Position numbers and translations under genes: made by a program. 64,000 bases of DNA, from contig JBAYGT010000004.1 in NCBI GenBank assembly GCA_041666525.1, forward strand, positions 1 through 64,000, written 5' to 3'. Under the pieces are notes generated by a model. That model did not search any database. It was not told the origin of the DNA and saw only the letters and a list, made by a program, of their open reading frames with translations. Source of the stretch: JBAXTZ01 sp041666525. GTDB lineage: Bacteria > Bacillota > Negativicutes > JBAXTZ01. Positions 32,761-41,323 of the stretch are shown one piece after another (position 1 is the stretch's first letter; every line of letters starts with the position of its first letter).

Positions 32761-34641
32761 ATGAAAACAGCCGAACAGCTGGAACAGATCCGGCAAGCAA
32801 CACTTGCCAGGATTAATTTGCGAAAAGCTACTTCGAATAGTGTTGTTGAAGTTGTGCAAGATAACCGGGCGCACGTTATGATTTGTGCCGGAACCGGTTG
32901 TACTTCATCAAACTCCGAGGCGATTATTAAAGAATTTAACGACAAGATTGTTTTTCACGGGTTGGAAGAGCGGATTACTATCGTTAAATGCGGTTGTTTG
33001 GGCTTGTGCGCCCAAGGGCCGGTAGTAATTATCTATCCGGAAAATTGCTTGTATAAAACGGTTAAGGTTTCTGATGTCGTGGACATTGTGGAACAGCATT
33101 TGCTGCGCGGTAAAAAAGTCGGGCGAATTTTCGGCGGCAACCTCAATGATGTTGCAAGTGAAACAGAAATCTCCAAATTTTTCAGCAAACAATTGCGGAT
33201 TGCTTTGAGAAACTGCGGTTTAATCAATCCGGAAAGCATCGATGAATACATCGCCTTTGACGGCTACAAAGCACTGGCGAAGGCACTGTTTACGATGTCT
33301 CCGGCCAAGGTGATTGAAGAAGTTTTTGCATCCGGCTTGCGCGGCCGTGGCGGCAGCGGCTTTCCAACCGGTAAAAAGTGGAGCTTTGCCGCAAGCAGCG
33401 CGGATTCCGACAAATTCGTTTTGTGTAACGCTGACGAAGGCGATCCCGGCGCATTTATGGATCGCAGCGTATTAGAGGGTGATCCGCATGCGTTGATCGA
33501 GGCAATGATTATTGCCGGTTATGCAATTTGCGCGCATGAAGGTTATGTATACGTCCGTATCGAGTACCCGATTGCGCTGGAGCGGTTGAATATTGCGCTG
33601 GAACAAGCCAGAAATTACGGATTGCTTGGCGATAACATTATGGGATCGGGCTTTTCCTTTAATTTGAGCGTCCGGTTGGGCGCCGGAGCGTTTGTCTGCG
33701 GTGAAGAGACGGCGCTGATTGCGTCGATTGAAGGCGGACGCGGAATGCCGCGCCCGCGCCCGCCGTTTCCGGCAATTCAAGGGTTGTGGAAAAAACCGAC
33801 ATTGATTAACAATGTCGAAACTTTCGCGAACATTCCCAATATTGTTTTACGCGGCAGCAGCTGGTACAGTTCCTTTGGAACGGAAAAAAGCCGGGGCACA
33901 AAAGTTTTTGCGGTTGGCGGTAAAATAAATAATACCGGTTTGGTAGAAATTCCGATGGGGACTACTTTGCGTGAAGTTATTTATGATATTGGCGGCGGTA
34001 TCCCAAACGGTAAAGCATTCAAAGCCGCACAAACCGGCGGGCCGTCCGGCGGTTGTATTCCGGCGGCGTTGCTCGATACGCCGATGGATTATGATTCATT
34101 AATTGCAATCGGCTCGATGATGGGGTCGGGCGGTTTGATTGTTATGGACGAAGACACTTGCATGGTGGACATCGCCAAGTTTTTTTTGGAATTTACCGTT
34201 GAAGAATCTTGCGGCAAATGCCCGCCCTGCCGGATTGGCATCAAGCGGATGCTGGAAATATTGGAACGGATTACCAGCGGCGAAGGTCAACCCGGCGATA
34301 TTGAAAAGTTGCAGGAGCTTGCCGAAGTCATCAAGTCAACTGCGCTGTGCGGGTTAGGCCAGACTGCGCCCAATCCGGTGCTGAGCACGCTAAGATACTT
34401 CCGGCATGAATATGAAGAGCATATCACAATGAAAAAATGCGCGGCCAAGGTTTGTAAAAAATTGATTAAATACCGGATTGCCGCGGATTTGTGCAAAAGC
34501 TGCGGACTGTGCGCCAAGTTTTGTCCGGTCGGAGCGATTTCCGGAGACCGGAAGACGGGGCATATCATCAATACCCATAAATGTGTGAGATGCGGCGTGT
34601 GCACCGGGAAATGTCCGATGCAGGCGATTGGGATAAGTTAA
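32761..34641 (+). CDS. NuoF/HndC-type NADH-binding flavoprotein subunit
   Basis: A 626-residue protein with four parts: an N-terminal thioredoxin-like [2Fe-2S] domain (CAGTGCTSS, CGCLGLCAQGPV), the NuoF FMN/NAD domain (GLRGRGGSGFPTGKKW, NADEGDPGAFMDR), the [4Fe-4S] ligand motif ESCGKCPPCRIG, and two C-terminal ferredoxin [4Fe-4S] motifs (CKSCGLCAKFC, CVRCGVCTGKC). This is the layout of HydB/HndC of bifurcating and NAD(P)-linked hydrogenases and formate dehydrogenases. The ATG at 32761 follows CGGAGGAACG. It oxidises or reduces NAD(H) and may also exchange electrons with ferredoxin. Confidence 0.9.
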   Translation: MKTAEQLEQIRQATLARINLRKATSNSVVEVVQDNRAHVMICAGTGCTSSNSEAIIKEFNDKIVFHGLEERITIVKCGCLGLCAQGPVVIIYPENCLYKTVKVSDVVDIVEQHLLRGKKVGRIFGGNLNDVASETEISKFFSKQLRIALRNCGLINPESIDEYIAFDGYKALAKALFTMSPAKVIEEVFASGLRGRGGSGFPTGKKWSFAASSADSDKFVLCNADEGDPGAFMDRSVLEGDPHALIEAMIIAGYAICAHEGYVYVRIEYPIALERLNIALEQARNYGLLGDNIMGSGFSFNLSVRLGAGAFVCGEETALIASIEGGRGMPRPRPPFPAIQGLWKKPTLINNVETFANIPNIVLRGSSWYSSFGTEKSRGTKVFAVGGKINNTGLVEIPMGTTLREVIYDIGGGIPNGKAFKAAQTGGPSGGCIPAALLDTPMDYDSLIAIGSMMGSGGLIVMDEDTCMVDIAKFFLEFTVEESCGKCPPCRIGIKRMLEILERITSGEGQPGDIEKLQELAEVIKSTALCGLGQTAPNPVLSTLRYFRHEYEEHITMKKCAAKVCKKLIKYRIAADLCKSCGLCAKFCPVGAISGDRKTGHIINTHKCVRCGVCTGKCPMQAIGIS

Positions 34642-34653
34642 CCGGGAGGCTGG

Positions 34654-37335
34654 ATGATGAATAAAGTAACAATAGAAATCGACGGGAAGAAGCTCTCGGT
34701 GCCGGCACATTATTCATTGTTGCAGGCAGCCGGCAGCGCCGGAATACAGATTCCGACATTGTGTTATTTGAAGGGTGTTAACGAAATTGGCGCCTGCCGG
34801 ATGTGTATTGTCGAAGTCCGGGGAGTCCGTGGTTTTCAAACAGCCTGTGTCTATCCGGTTGCCGACGGCATGGTAGTGCAGACGAACACCGATGCGGTAA
34901 GAACGGCACGGAAGAATGTTTTGCAATTAATTCTGTCAACACATTGTCAGGACTGCCTGACTTGTGAAAAAGCCGGTGGTTGCAAATTGCAGGATTATTG
35001 TTATGAGTATGACGTGGATACATCCGCTTACAACGGAAAAAACAACGAATATATTATTGACGATTCAAATCCGTTTTATTATCGGGACAACAACAAGTGT
35101 ATTGTATGCCAACGCTGTGTAGCTGTTTGTTCAGTGCTGCAATGCACCGCTGCTATCGGACTTGTTGACCGCGGTTTCAATACTTTTATCGGTGCGGATA
35201 ATGACAAGAAAATCAGTGAATCAAAGTGTGTGTCTTGCGGAAATTGTGTCTCCAATTGCCCGGTCGGTGCGCTTACTCCCAAGAAAAAGGTAAAATTTCG
35301 CGAGTGGGAAGTAAAAGCTACCCGTACGATTTGTCCGTATTGCGGCGTGGGTTGCGAGCTGTTTTTGAGAGTAAAAGGGAATACTGTCGTTGACGTCGTT
35401 CCAGCTAACGGTCCGGCGAATAATGGCATGCTGTGTGTAAAAGGCAAATTTGGTTATGATTTTATCAATCATCCGGATCGCTTAACCCAGCCGCTGATTA
35501 GAAAGAACGGGGTACTGGAAACAAGCTCCTGGTCCGAAGCACTGGCGTTAATTGCTGAGAAGATTAAGGGCGTGAAGCAGATTAATGGCGCAGATGCTTT
35601 GGCCGGATTGTCATCGGCGCGGGTCACTAATGAAGAAAATTATTTGTTTCAAAAACTGTTTCGGGCGGTAATCGGCACTAACAATGTCGACCACTGCGCA
35701 CGGCTGTGCCACGCCTCGACGGTTGCCGGTTTGGCAACTACTCTGGGCAGTGGCGCCATGACGAACAGTATTGAAGAGGTTACCGGTGCGGATGTGATTT
35801 TTGTTACCGGTTCCAATACCACGGAAACCCATCCGGTCATCGGTGCAAAAATCAAGCAGGCGCAAAACCGCGGTGCTAAATTAATTGTTGCCGAACCGCG
35901 AAAGATTGAACTGGCGGAAACGGCAGATGTGTTTTTGCAAATCCGGCCGGGGACTAATGTGGCGTTGTTCAACGGTATGATGAATATTATTTTGACGGAA
36001 AATTTACAGAATGCCAGATTTATTGCTGAGCGAACCGAGAATTTTGCCGAGCTTGAAGAAATCGTCAAGAACTATCCGCCGGAGCGGGTTGCGGAAATTT
36101 GCGGTATCGATACGGCTAAGCTGCGTGAAGCGGCAATTATGTATGCCAGCGCGAATAACGCCGCAATTTATTATGCCATGGGCGTTACCCAACACTCAAC
36201 CGGTACCCAGGGAGTAATGGCGATATCCAATTTAGCCTTGTTATGCGGACAACTTGGCAAAGAGTGTTCCGGTGTTAATCCGTTGCGCGGGCAAAACAAT
36301 GTGCAGGGAGCCTGCGATATGGGGGCGCTGCCCGGTGATTTTCCCGGTTATCAAAAAGTGGTAAATCCGGAAGTAGTTGCGAAATTCGAACAGGCTTGGG
36401 GAACGAAATTATCCTCGGCACCGGGATTAACGGTGACCGAAATGTTGAATGCCGCAAGTTCGGGAAAAATAAAATTCATGTATATTATGGGTGAGAATCC
36501 GATGGTGTCTGATCCGGATACCACGCATGTCGCGCAGTCGCTGAAAGCGTTGGATTTTTTGGTAGTTCAGGATATCTTTCTGACCGAAACTGCCGCACTG
36601 GCGGATGTCGTTTTACCGGCAGCAGTGTACGCCGAAAAAGATGGTACTTTTACCAATACCGAGCGGCGGGTGCAAAAAATCCGTCCGGCAGTATTGCCTC
36701 CGGGTGCGGCAAAAACCGATTACCGGATTTTATTGGAACTGATGAATGTGCTGGATTATCCGGCAACATACGCTGATGCCTCGGAGATTATGGACGAAAT
36801 TGCGCTGCTCACGCCGATTTACGCCGGTATCAACTATCACCGGCTTGAGCAGAAGGGATTGCAATGGCCTTGTCCGGATAAGCAACACAAGGGCACGAAA
36901 GTTTTGCATATTGACGGTTTTTCCCGAGGGAAAGGGTTGTTTGTGCCGGCAGAATATATTCCGAGCCGGGAATTGCCGGATGCAGAATATCCGTTGCTGT
37001 TGACGACCGGACGAAATCTCTACCATTACCATACCCGTTCGATGACCGGCCGGGTTGACGGGCTCAATGCGCTGTCGCCGGCATCCTACATTGAAATCAA
37101 TCCGGTTACTGCCGAACGGATTGGAGTGTCGGACGGCGAGCTGGTCCGGGTACAATCAAGGCGCGGACAGATTGAGACAACGGTCAGAATAACTGATATT
37201 ATTGAACAAGATATTGTGTTTATGCCGTTTCATTTTGCCATTGGCAGCGCCAATGTTTTGACAAATTCGGCAGTGGATCCGACCGCGAAAATCCCTGAAT
37301 ATAAAGTTTGCGCAGTGCGCATCAAAAAAAAATAA
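34654..37335 (+). CDS. fdhA: Formate dehydrogenase catalytic subunit with NuoG-like N-terminal cluster domains
   Basis: An 893-residue molybdopterin enzyme. N-terminal [2Fe-2S] ligands are Cys37, 48, 51 and 65; a His97-Cys101-Cys104-Cys110 site follows; two [4Fe-4S] ferredoxin motifs at 149-159 and 192-202; then the bis-MGD domain with its own [4Fe-4S] cluster (Cys227, 230, 234, 261). Cys352 (CARLCHAST) replaces selenocysteine as the metal ligand. The C-terminus carries the MGD-binding domain (LTTGRNLYHYHTRSMTGR). It oxidises formate or reduces CO2 with the NuoE/NuoF-like partners. GGGAGG precedes tandem ATG codons at 34654 and 34657. Confidence 0.9.
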   Translation: MMNKVTIEIDGKKLSVPAHYSLLQAAGSAGIQIPTLCYLKGVNEIGACRMCIVEVRGVRGFQTACVYPVADGMVVQTNTDAVRTARKNVLQLILSTHCQDCLTCEKAGGCKLQDYCYEYDVDTSAYNGKNNEYIIDDSNPFYYRDNNKCIVCQRCVAVCSVLQCTAAIGLVDRGFNTFIGADNDKKISESKCVSCGNCVSNCPVGALTPKKKVKFREWEVKATRTICPYCGVGCELFLRVKGNTVVDVVPANGPANNGMLCVKGKFGYDFINHPDRLTQPLIRKNGVLETSSWSEALALIAEKIKGVKQINGADALAGLSSARVTNEENYLFQKLFRAVIGTNNVDHCARLCHASTVAGLATTLGSGAMTNSIEEVTGADVIFVTGSNTTETHPVIGAKIKQAQNRGAKLIVAEPRKIELAETADVFLQIRPGTNVALFNGMMNIILTENLQNARFIAERTENFAELEEIVKNYPPERVAEICGIDTAKLREAAIMYASANNAAIYYAMGVTQHSTGTQGVMAISNLALLCGQLGKECSGVNPLRGQNNVQGACDMGALPGDFPGYQKVVNPEVVAKFEQAWGTKLSSAPGLTVTEMLNAASSGKIKFMYIMGENPMVSDPDTTHVAQSLKALDFLVVQDIFLTETAALADVVLPAAVYAEKDGTFTNTERRVQKIRPAVLPPGAAKTDYRILLELMNVLDYPATYADASEIMDEIALLTPIYAGINYHRLEQKGLQWPCPDKQHKGTKVLHIDGFSRGKGLFVPAEYIPSRELPDAEYPLLLTTGRNLYHYHTRSMTGRVDGLNALSPASYIEINPVTAERIGVSDGELVRVQSRRGQIETTVRITDIIEQDIVFMPFHFAIGSANVLTNSAVDPTAKIPEYKVCAVRIKKK

Positions 37336-37362
37336 ACGCCGCAAGGCGTTTATTTTTTTTAT
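37331..37362. terminator. Two-way terminator between formate dehydrogenase and OmpH genes
   Basis: A perfect 10-bp stem AATAAACGCC / GGCGTTTATT with a GCAA loop begins inside the stop codon of the dehydrogenase gene. T-runs flank it on the 3' side of both strands, so it serves both convergent genes. Confidence 0.88.
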
Positions 37363-37364
37363 TT

Positions 37365-37787
37365 TCAGTCCTGACCGATATCAATTATTTTGATTACGTC
37401 CGCAGTGATGTCTTTGCAACCGTATATTGCGACGCCGTTTGTAACGACAATTTCCAGCCCCAGATTTTTGGCAACCAGTTTAATAGCGGTGCGGATGCTG
37501 GAATCAATTCGCGCTTCGGCCATCTGTTTGCGCATTTGTATATCATCCTCGTAAGCAGCTGCTTTAATTCGGGCATCATCTTCGGACAGCCCGACTTTCT
37601 CGCGATTGAAATCAGCAACTATCTGATTTTGAAAACTATCGAAATCCGTAGTCAGTTTTTGCAGTTTTTTACTTTGTTGAATGGTGTTTTCCAGATTCAC
37701 ATAACCGATAGTCGAACTCTCGGCAAAAGCTGCCGACGCCGAAAAAATAAACAAACACAAGACGATAAGCGCGATTATTTTTTTCAT
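37365..37787 (-). CDS. OmpH/Skp-family periplasmic chaperone
   Basis: A 140-residue protein with a signal peptide (MKKIIALIVLCLFIFSASAA, then FA) and a charged helical middle typical of OmpH/Skp (IGYVNLENTIQQSKKL, FNREKVGLSEDD). The family shepherds unfolded outer-membrane proteins through the periplasm, further evidence for an outer membrane. It is shorter than E. coli Skp (161 residues), as in other Negativicutes copies. Divergent from a GNAT gene. Confidence 0.82.
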   Translation of the reverse strand: MKKIIALIVLCLFIFSASAAFAESSTIGYVNLENTIQQSKKLQKLTTDFDSFQNQIVADFNREKVGLSEDDARIKAAAYEDDIQMRKQMAEARIDSSIRTAIKLVAKNLGLEIVVTNGVAIYGCKDITADVIKIIDIGQD

Positions 37788-37863
37788 TTTACCTCACACC
37801 GGATTGTTTTTAAATCATTATATAGCATAATTCAAAAAAAATGAAGTCGTGCAGGGCGGATGA

Positions 37864-37872
37864 TGCTATAAT
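37864..37872 (+). promoter_or_regulatory. Probable promoter of the acetyltransferase gene
   Basis: Extended -10 element TGCTATAAT, 24 bases before the start codon; no clear -35. Confidence 0.5.
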
Positions 37873-37895
37873 GAAAAGGAAAATTCGAGGTTAGC

Positions 37896-38738
37896 ATGAA
37901 TTTTGTGATAAAAAACATGACCAGAGCTGATTTGGATATTGCTGTTGCCTGGGCGGCGGCAGAAGGCTGGAATCCGGGATTGTACGATGCCGAAGCTTTT
38001 TTTGCCACTGATCCGTCCGGTTTTTTTATGGCTTGGGACGGTGACCGTCCGATTGGTGCTGTTTCGGCGGTGCGATATGCGCCGGAAAAATTCGGATTTA
38101 TCGGTTTTTTTATTGTCGTTCAAGAACAACGCGGCGGCGCGGTTGGCCCGGCGCTGGGAAGAACGGCGCTAAGTTACTTGCAGGATTATAACGTCGGTCA
38201 AGACGGAGTGCTGGCGAAAGTGAAAAACTACGAGGCCGCCGGCTTCAAGTTGGCATATAGCAATTTTCGCTATGGCGGATTGGTTATTAGCGGCACTGGT
38301 GTCGAAAATCCGGCAGTGCAGGCAATTGGAAAAAATGATTTTGCCGCAATCTGTGCGTATGACCGCGAGTGTTTTCCGGCGGAACGGAAAATCTTTTTGG
38401 AAAACTGGTTTGCCCAACCGGAGTCGCGGGCGTTTGTGTACAAAGATGGTGGTGTTCGCGGTTATGGAACAATTCGCAAGTGTCGTATCGGCTACAAAAT
38501 CGGGCCGCTGTTTGCAGACAATGCAGCTATTGCCGAGCAACTGTTTTTGGCGTTGACCAACGACCTGTCGGGTGAACAGCTATTTTTGGATGTTCCGGCG
38601 GTGAACAGCGCCGCGAAAAAACTGGCAGAAAAATATCAGTTGCAACCGGTGTTTGCAACTGCGCGCATGTATAACAAAGGCGAACCGGCGTTGAGCATTG
38701 ACAAAATTTTTGGCGTAACAACGTTTGAATTGGGGTAG
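37896..38738 (+). CDS. GNAT acetyltransferase with C-terminal YitH/HolE-type domain
   Basis: A 280-residue protein. The N-terminal GNAT domain (residues about 1-140) has VVQEQRGGAVGPALGR as its acetyl-CoA loop, and the second half (GYGTIRKCRIGYKIGPLFA, LFLDVPAVNSAAKKLAEKY) matches the Acetyltransf_18 type of YitH and relatives. An extended -10 promoter lies just upstream. The substrate is unknown. Another GNAT gene follows after 5 bases. Confidence 0.82.
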   Translation: MNFVIKNMTRADLDIAVAWAAAEGWNPGLYDAEAFFATDPSGFFMAWDGDRPIGAVSAVRYAPEKFGFIGFFIVVQEQRGGAVGPALGRTALSYLQDYNVGQDGVLAKVKNYEAAGFKLAYSNFRYGGLVISGTGVENPAVQAIGKNDFAAICAYDRECFPAERKIFLENWFAQPESRAFVYKDGGVRGYGTIRKCRIGYKIGPLFADNAAIAEQLFLALTNDLSGEQLFLDVPAVNSAAKKLAEKYQLQPVFATARMYNKGEPALSIDKIFGVTTFELG

Positions 38739-38743
38739 AAGAC

Positions 38744-39367
38744 ATGAGAGATCCACGCGAACCAATAATGAAAACAGTGTATATTAAACCGCCACGGCCG
38801 GAAAGAATTGCTGAAGCGCCTGAAGTTGACGAGCTGGTTTCCGAGCCGGTTGATATCGATGAGATTAAAACAGAGCAAGAACCGGCTGCCGAAGTTGAGG
38901 CGGCCGATTACATTCGCTACCGGGTACTGAAAAAAACCGAAACTGAAGAAGCATCAATCTTTGTACGCGGCGTATTCCAGATGTTCAACGCGCCGTCGCT
39001 CAAACCGGCCGGGCGCGAAGAGTTCAAGAAATATACTACGCCGGAGCAGTTTCACGCGCGGCTGTGCGACAACTATACCTATGTTGCAATAAACAAAGGT
39101 AAAATCGTCGGGTTGATAAACGCCAGAGATGTAAATCATATATCGCTGCTGTTTGTGACACTGCATATGCAAAAACAGGGTTTGGCGCGACAGTTGCTGG
39201 AGTTCGTCGTTAAGCGTGCCCGGAAAAAAGGCTGTAGCGAAATACTGGTTAATTCGTCGTTATATGCGGTTGCCGCCTATGAGCATTTAGGTTTTAAAAA
39301 GGTAAGTGAAAAAATTGTCGAAAATGGCATCGCTTTTGTAAAAATGATTATGGAAATTGAAGCATAG
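38744..39367 (+). CDS. GNAT acetyltransferase with acidic N-terminal extension
   Basis: A 207-residue protein. Residues about 1-55 are Pro/Glu-rich and probably disordered; the GNAT domain starts at about 60, with LFVTLHMQKQGLARQLLEFV as motif A and AVAAYEHLGFKKV as motif B. The start at 38744 lies five bases after the previous stop, indicating an operon with the preceding GNAT gene. No substrate evident. Confidence 0.8.
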   Translation: MRDPREPIMKTVYIKPPRPERIAEAPEVDELVSEPVDIDEIKTEQEPAAEVEAADYIRYRVLKKTETEEASIFVRGVFQMFNAPSLKPAGREEFKKYTTPEQFHARLCDNYTYVAINKGKIVGLINARDVNHISLLFVTLHMQKQGLARQLLEFVVKRARKKGCSEILVNSSLYAVAAYEHLGFKKVSEKIVENGIAFVKMIMEIEA

Positions 39368-39401
39368 CCTGATTTTTTTGTGAAATTATTAGGAGGTGTC
39401 G

Positions 39402-39758
39402 ATGTCGAAAATTGCAGTGTACTGCGAACGGTTGCGGATTTACGTTGGTGAACGCGATAAATACCAGGGCAAAATCGTTTATAAGTATATTATGGAAAAG
39501 GCAAAAGAGTTGGATCTTGCCGGTTATTCGGTTTTTCGCGGCGTGGCCGGGTTTGCCCACGGTGAGCGGATGCAAACGAATATTATTGCCGATGTCATTA
39601 CTGATTTGCCGATTGTGATTGAGATAATTGACAATCCCGAGCATATTGCCAAAATCGTACCGTTTGTCAACGAAGCGGTAACGCAAGGCTTGGTGACTAT
39701 CGATGAAGTGCGGGTCGTTCGTTACGGCGCGCACAGTTTTTTGGAAAAACATGTCTGA
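39402..39758 (+). CDS. DUF190 family protein, fluoride-channel partner
   Basis: A 118-residue protein of the DUF190 family (ERLRIYVGERDKYQGK, VFRGVAGFAHGERM). It is commonly encoded with the CrcB/Fluc fluoride channel and has a PII-like fold. The ATG at 39402 follows AGGAGG by five bases. It overlaps the crcB start by 8 bases. I found no fluoride riboswitch in the 34-base gap upstream. Confidence 0.85.
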   Translation: MSKIAVYCERLRIYVGERDKYQGKIVYKYIMEKAKELDLAGYSVFRGVAGFAHGERMQTNIIADVITDLPIVIEIIDNPEHIAKIVPFVNEAVTQGLVTIDEVRVVRYGAHSFLEKHV

Positions 39759-40125
39759 GCTAATGATAGTGGCAGTTGGCGGCGCGCTCGGAGCTGTCAG
39801 CCGCTATCTGCTCGGACTGCTGGCAATCAACCGCTGGGGGGCGTTGTTTCCTTATGGCACAATGCTGGCAAATTTCCTTGGTTGTTTTATTATCGGTTTG
39901 TTCATGACGCTGGTGCTAGAGCGGCTGGAAATCAGCCCGTATTGGCGGTTGCTGGTAGTGACCGGATTTTGCGGCGGATTGACGACGTTTTCATCATTTA
40001 GTTATGAATCACTGCGGCTGCTGCAGAGCGGGGAATATTTGCTGGGAGCGCTTAATGTCGTGTTGAATATGGTTATTGGTTTTGGGCTGACGATATTCGG
40101 CATGTATGTAGCAACGAAATTTTAA
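39751..40125 (+). CDS. crcB: Fluoride channel CrcB/Fluc
   Basis: A 124-residue protein with four membrane helices and the Fluc hallmarks: GGALGAVSRYLLG, GTMLANFLGCFIIG (pore Asn) and TGFCGGLTTFSSFSYE (with the two Phe-box region). It works as a dual-topology dimer that lets fluoride out of the cell. The ATG at 39751 overlaps the DUF190 stop; the longer frame from 39703 lies within DUF190. Confidence 0.92.
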   Translation: MSELMIVAVGGALGAVSRYLLGLLAINRWGALFPYGTMLANFLGCFIIGLFMTLVLERLEISPYWRLLVVTGFCGGLTTFSSFSYESLRLLQSGEYLLGALNVVLNMVIGFGLTIFGMYVATKF

Positions 40126-40156
40126 TTTTCATGTCCCGATATTATTGGAGGTAAAT

Positions 40157-41077
40157 ATGTATCCGTTAAAGTTTAAGCCGATTTATAAACAGATGCTTTG
40201 GGGTGGCAAGAAATTTCAGTCATTATATAATCGTGAGATTCCCGGAACTGATACTGGTGAGAGCTGGGATTTGTGCTGCCATTGCAACGGTATGAGTGTT
40301 GTGAGCAATGGCGCATTAGCGGGAAAGACACTTGAGGAATTGTTGGCACAATGTCCCGATGAAATTTACGGTTGCGGCATGCAGCCGAAACAATTTCCGT
40401 TGCTGGTCAAACTGATTGACGCGAACGACAATCTCTCGGTACAGGTTCATCCTAACGATGATAACGCCGACCGCGCCAACGGCGAGAGCGGGAAGACCGA
40501 GGCCTGGTATATTCTGGCGGCGGAGCCGGGGGCGAAGTTGATTTTCGGCTTAACCGCGGGGACGACTAAAGAACAATTTGCGGAATTGGTAAAGATTGGT
40601 GCGGTTGAGCAAGTGCTGCGTCAGGTACCGGTGAAGACCGGCGATATTATCTCGGTTCCGGCGGGTATTGTGCATGCGCTGACCAGTGGTGTAGTGGTCG
40701 CTGAAGTGCAACAGAATTCAGATACTACTTACCGGATTTATGATTACAACCGGGTGGGCGCGGACGGTAAAACCCGTGAATTACACGTTGATGCCGCGCT
40801 GCGGGTGATTGATTTTGGCGAACAGCCGGACGTTGATTTTTCGGTGCGTGCCATTCAGACACCGTTTTTTTCGCTGGAAGAAATAGTAATTAATGGCGAA
40901 CGCTGTGATAATACCAATGGCGGTTATCTGATTTATATTATTTTGGCTGGCGGCGGAAAAATTACCTGGGCCGATGGTCAAGCCGAAGAGGTTAACTGCG
41001 GCGAAACGATTCTCGTCCCGGCGGCGGTCGGGGAAATTACATTGCAGGGCAATATGAAAATTTTGCGGACGAACTAA
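40157..41077 (+). CDS. manA: Mannose-6-phosphate isomerase, class I
   Basis: A 306-residue cupin-type, zinc-dependent isomerase linking fructose-6-P and mannose-6-P. Metal-site motifs are SVQVHPNDD (Gln and His), KTEAWYIL (Glu) and VPAGIVHAL (His). It has the short form typical of Firmicutes ManA/Pmi. ATG at 40157 follows TTGGAGGTAAAT. Followed by a long palindrome with a parS-like core rather than a standard terminator. Confidence 0.92.
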   Translation: MYPLKFKPIYKQMLWGGKKFQSLYNREIPGTDTGESWDLCCHCNGMSVVSNGALAGKTLEELLAQCPDEIYGCGMQPKQFPLLVKLIDANDNLSVQVHPNDDNADRANGESGKTEAWYILAAEPGAKLIFGLTAGTTKEQFAELVKIGAVEQVLRQVPVKTGDIISVPAGIVHALTSGVVVAEVQQNSDTTYRIYDYNRVGADGKTRELHVDAALRVIDFGEQPDVDFSVRAIQTPFFSLEEIVINGERCDNTNGGYLIYIILAGGGKITWADGQAEEVNCGETILVPAAVGEITLQGNMKILRTN

Positions 41078-41083
41078 TAACAA

Positions 41084-41125
41084 GATATTTAAATAATGTT
41101 TAACGTGAAACATTATTTAAATATC
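41084..41125. promoter_or_regulatory. parS: parS-like site inside a 42-bp palindrome
   Basis: The 42 bases are a perfect palindrome except for one mismatch at the centre. The middle 16 bases (41097..41112) read TGTTTAACGTGAAACA, differing at one base from the ParB/Spo0J target TGTTTCACGTGAAACA. The outer arms are AT-rich and no T-run follows, so this is not a normal terminator. Confidence 0.6.
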
Positions 41126-41191
41126 CAAAAATAAGTTTGGATAAATAAAAGTGTGATTTTGAAATTGCTCAGCGATGTGTAATTTGGCAAA

Positions 41192-41230
41192 AAAGCAGCG
41201 TGCGGTATATTTTTTGCCGCACGCTGCTTT
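41192..41230. repeat. GC-rich inverted repeat
   Basis: A perfect 14-bp stem AAAGCAGCGTGCGG with its complement and an 11-base T-rich loop. No good T-run follows on the forward strand; on the reverse strand it is followed by TTTT. It may be a weak terminator isolating the DUF975 gene. Confidence 0.55.
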
Positions 41231-41323
41231 GTGTTATCCGGCACGGTATCATTACAATTAATACAAACTCAATTGACGCGGGTGGCAGGACGTTTAAAAT
41301 AATCAGCAAAGGAAAGTGGAAGA

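Noticed and set aside
39368..39401. Fluoride riboswitch ahead of DUF190/crcB
   Set aside because: The 34-base gap is too short and none of the conserved riboswitch blocks is visible.
41192..41230. Forward terminator after the parS-like site
   Set aside because: The stem is strong but no T-run follows on the forward strand; kept only as an inverted repeat.
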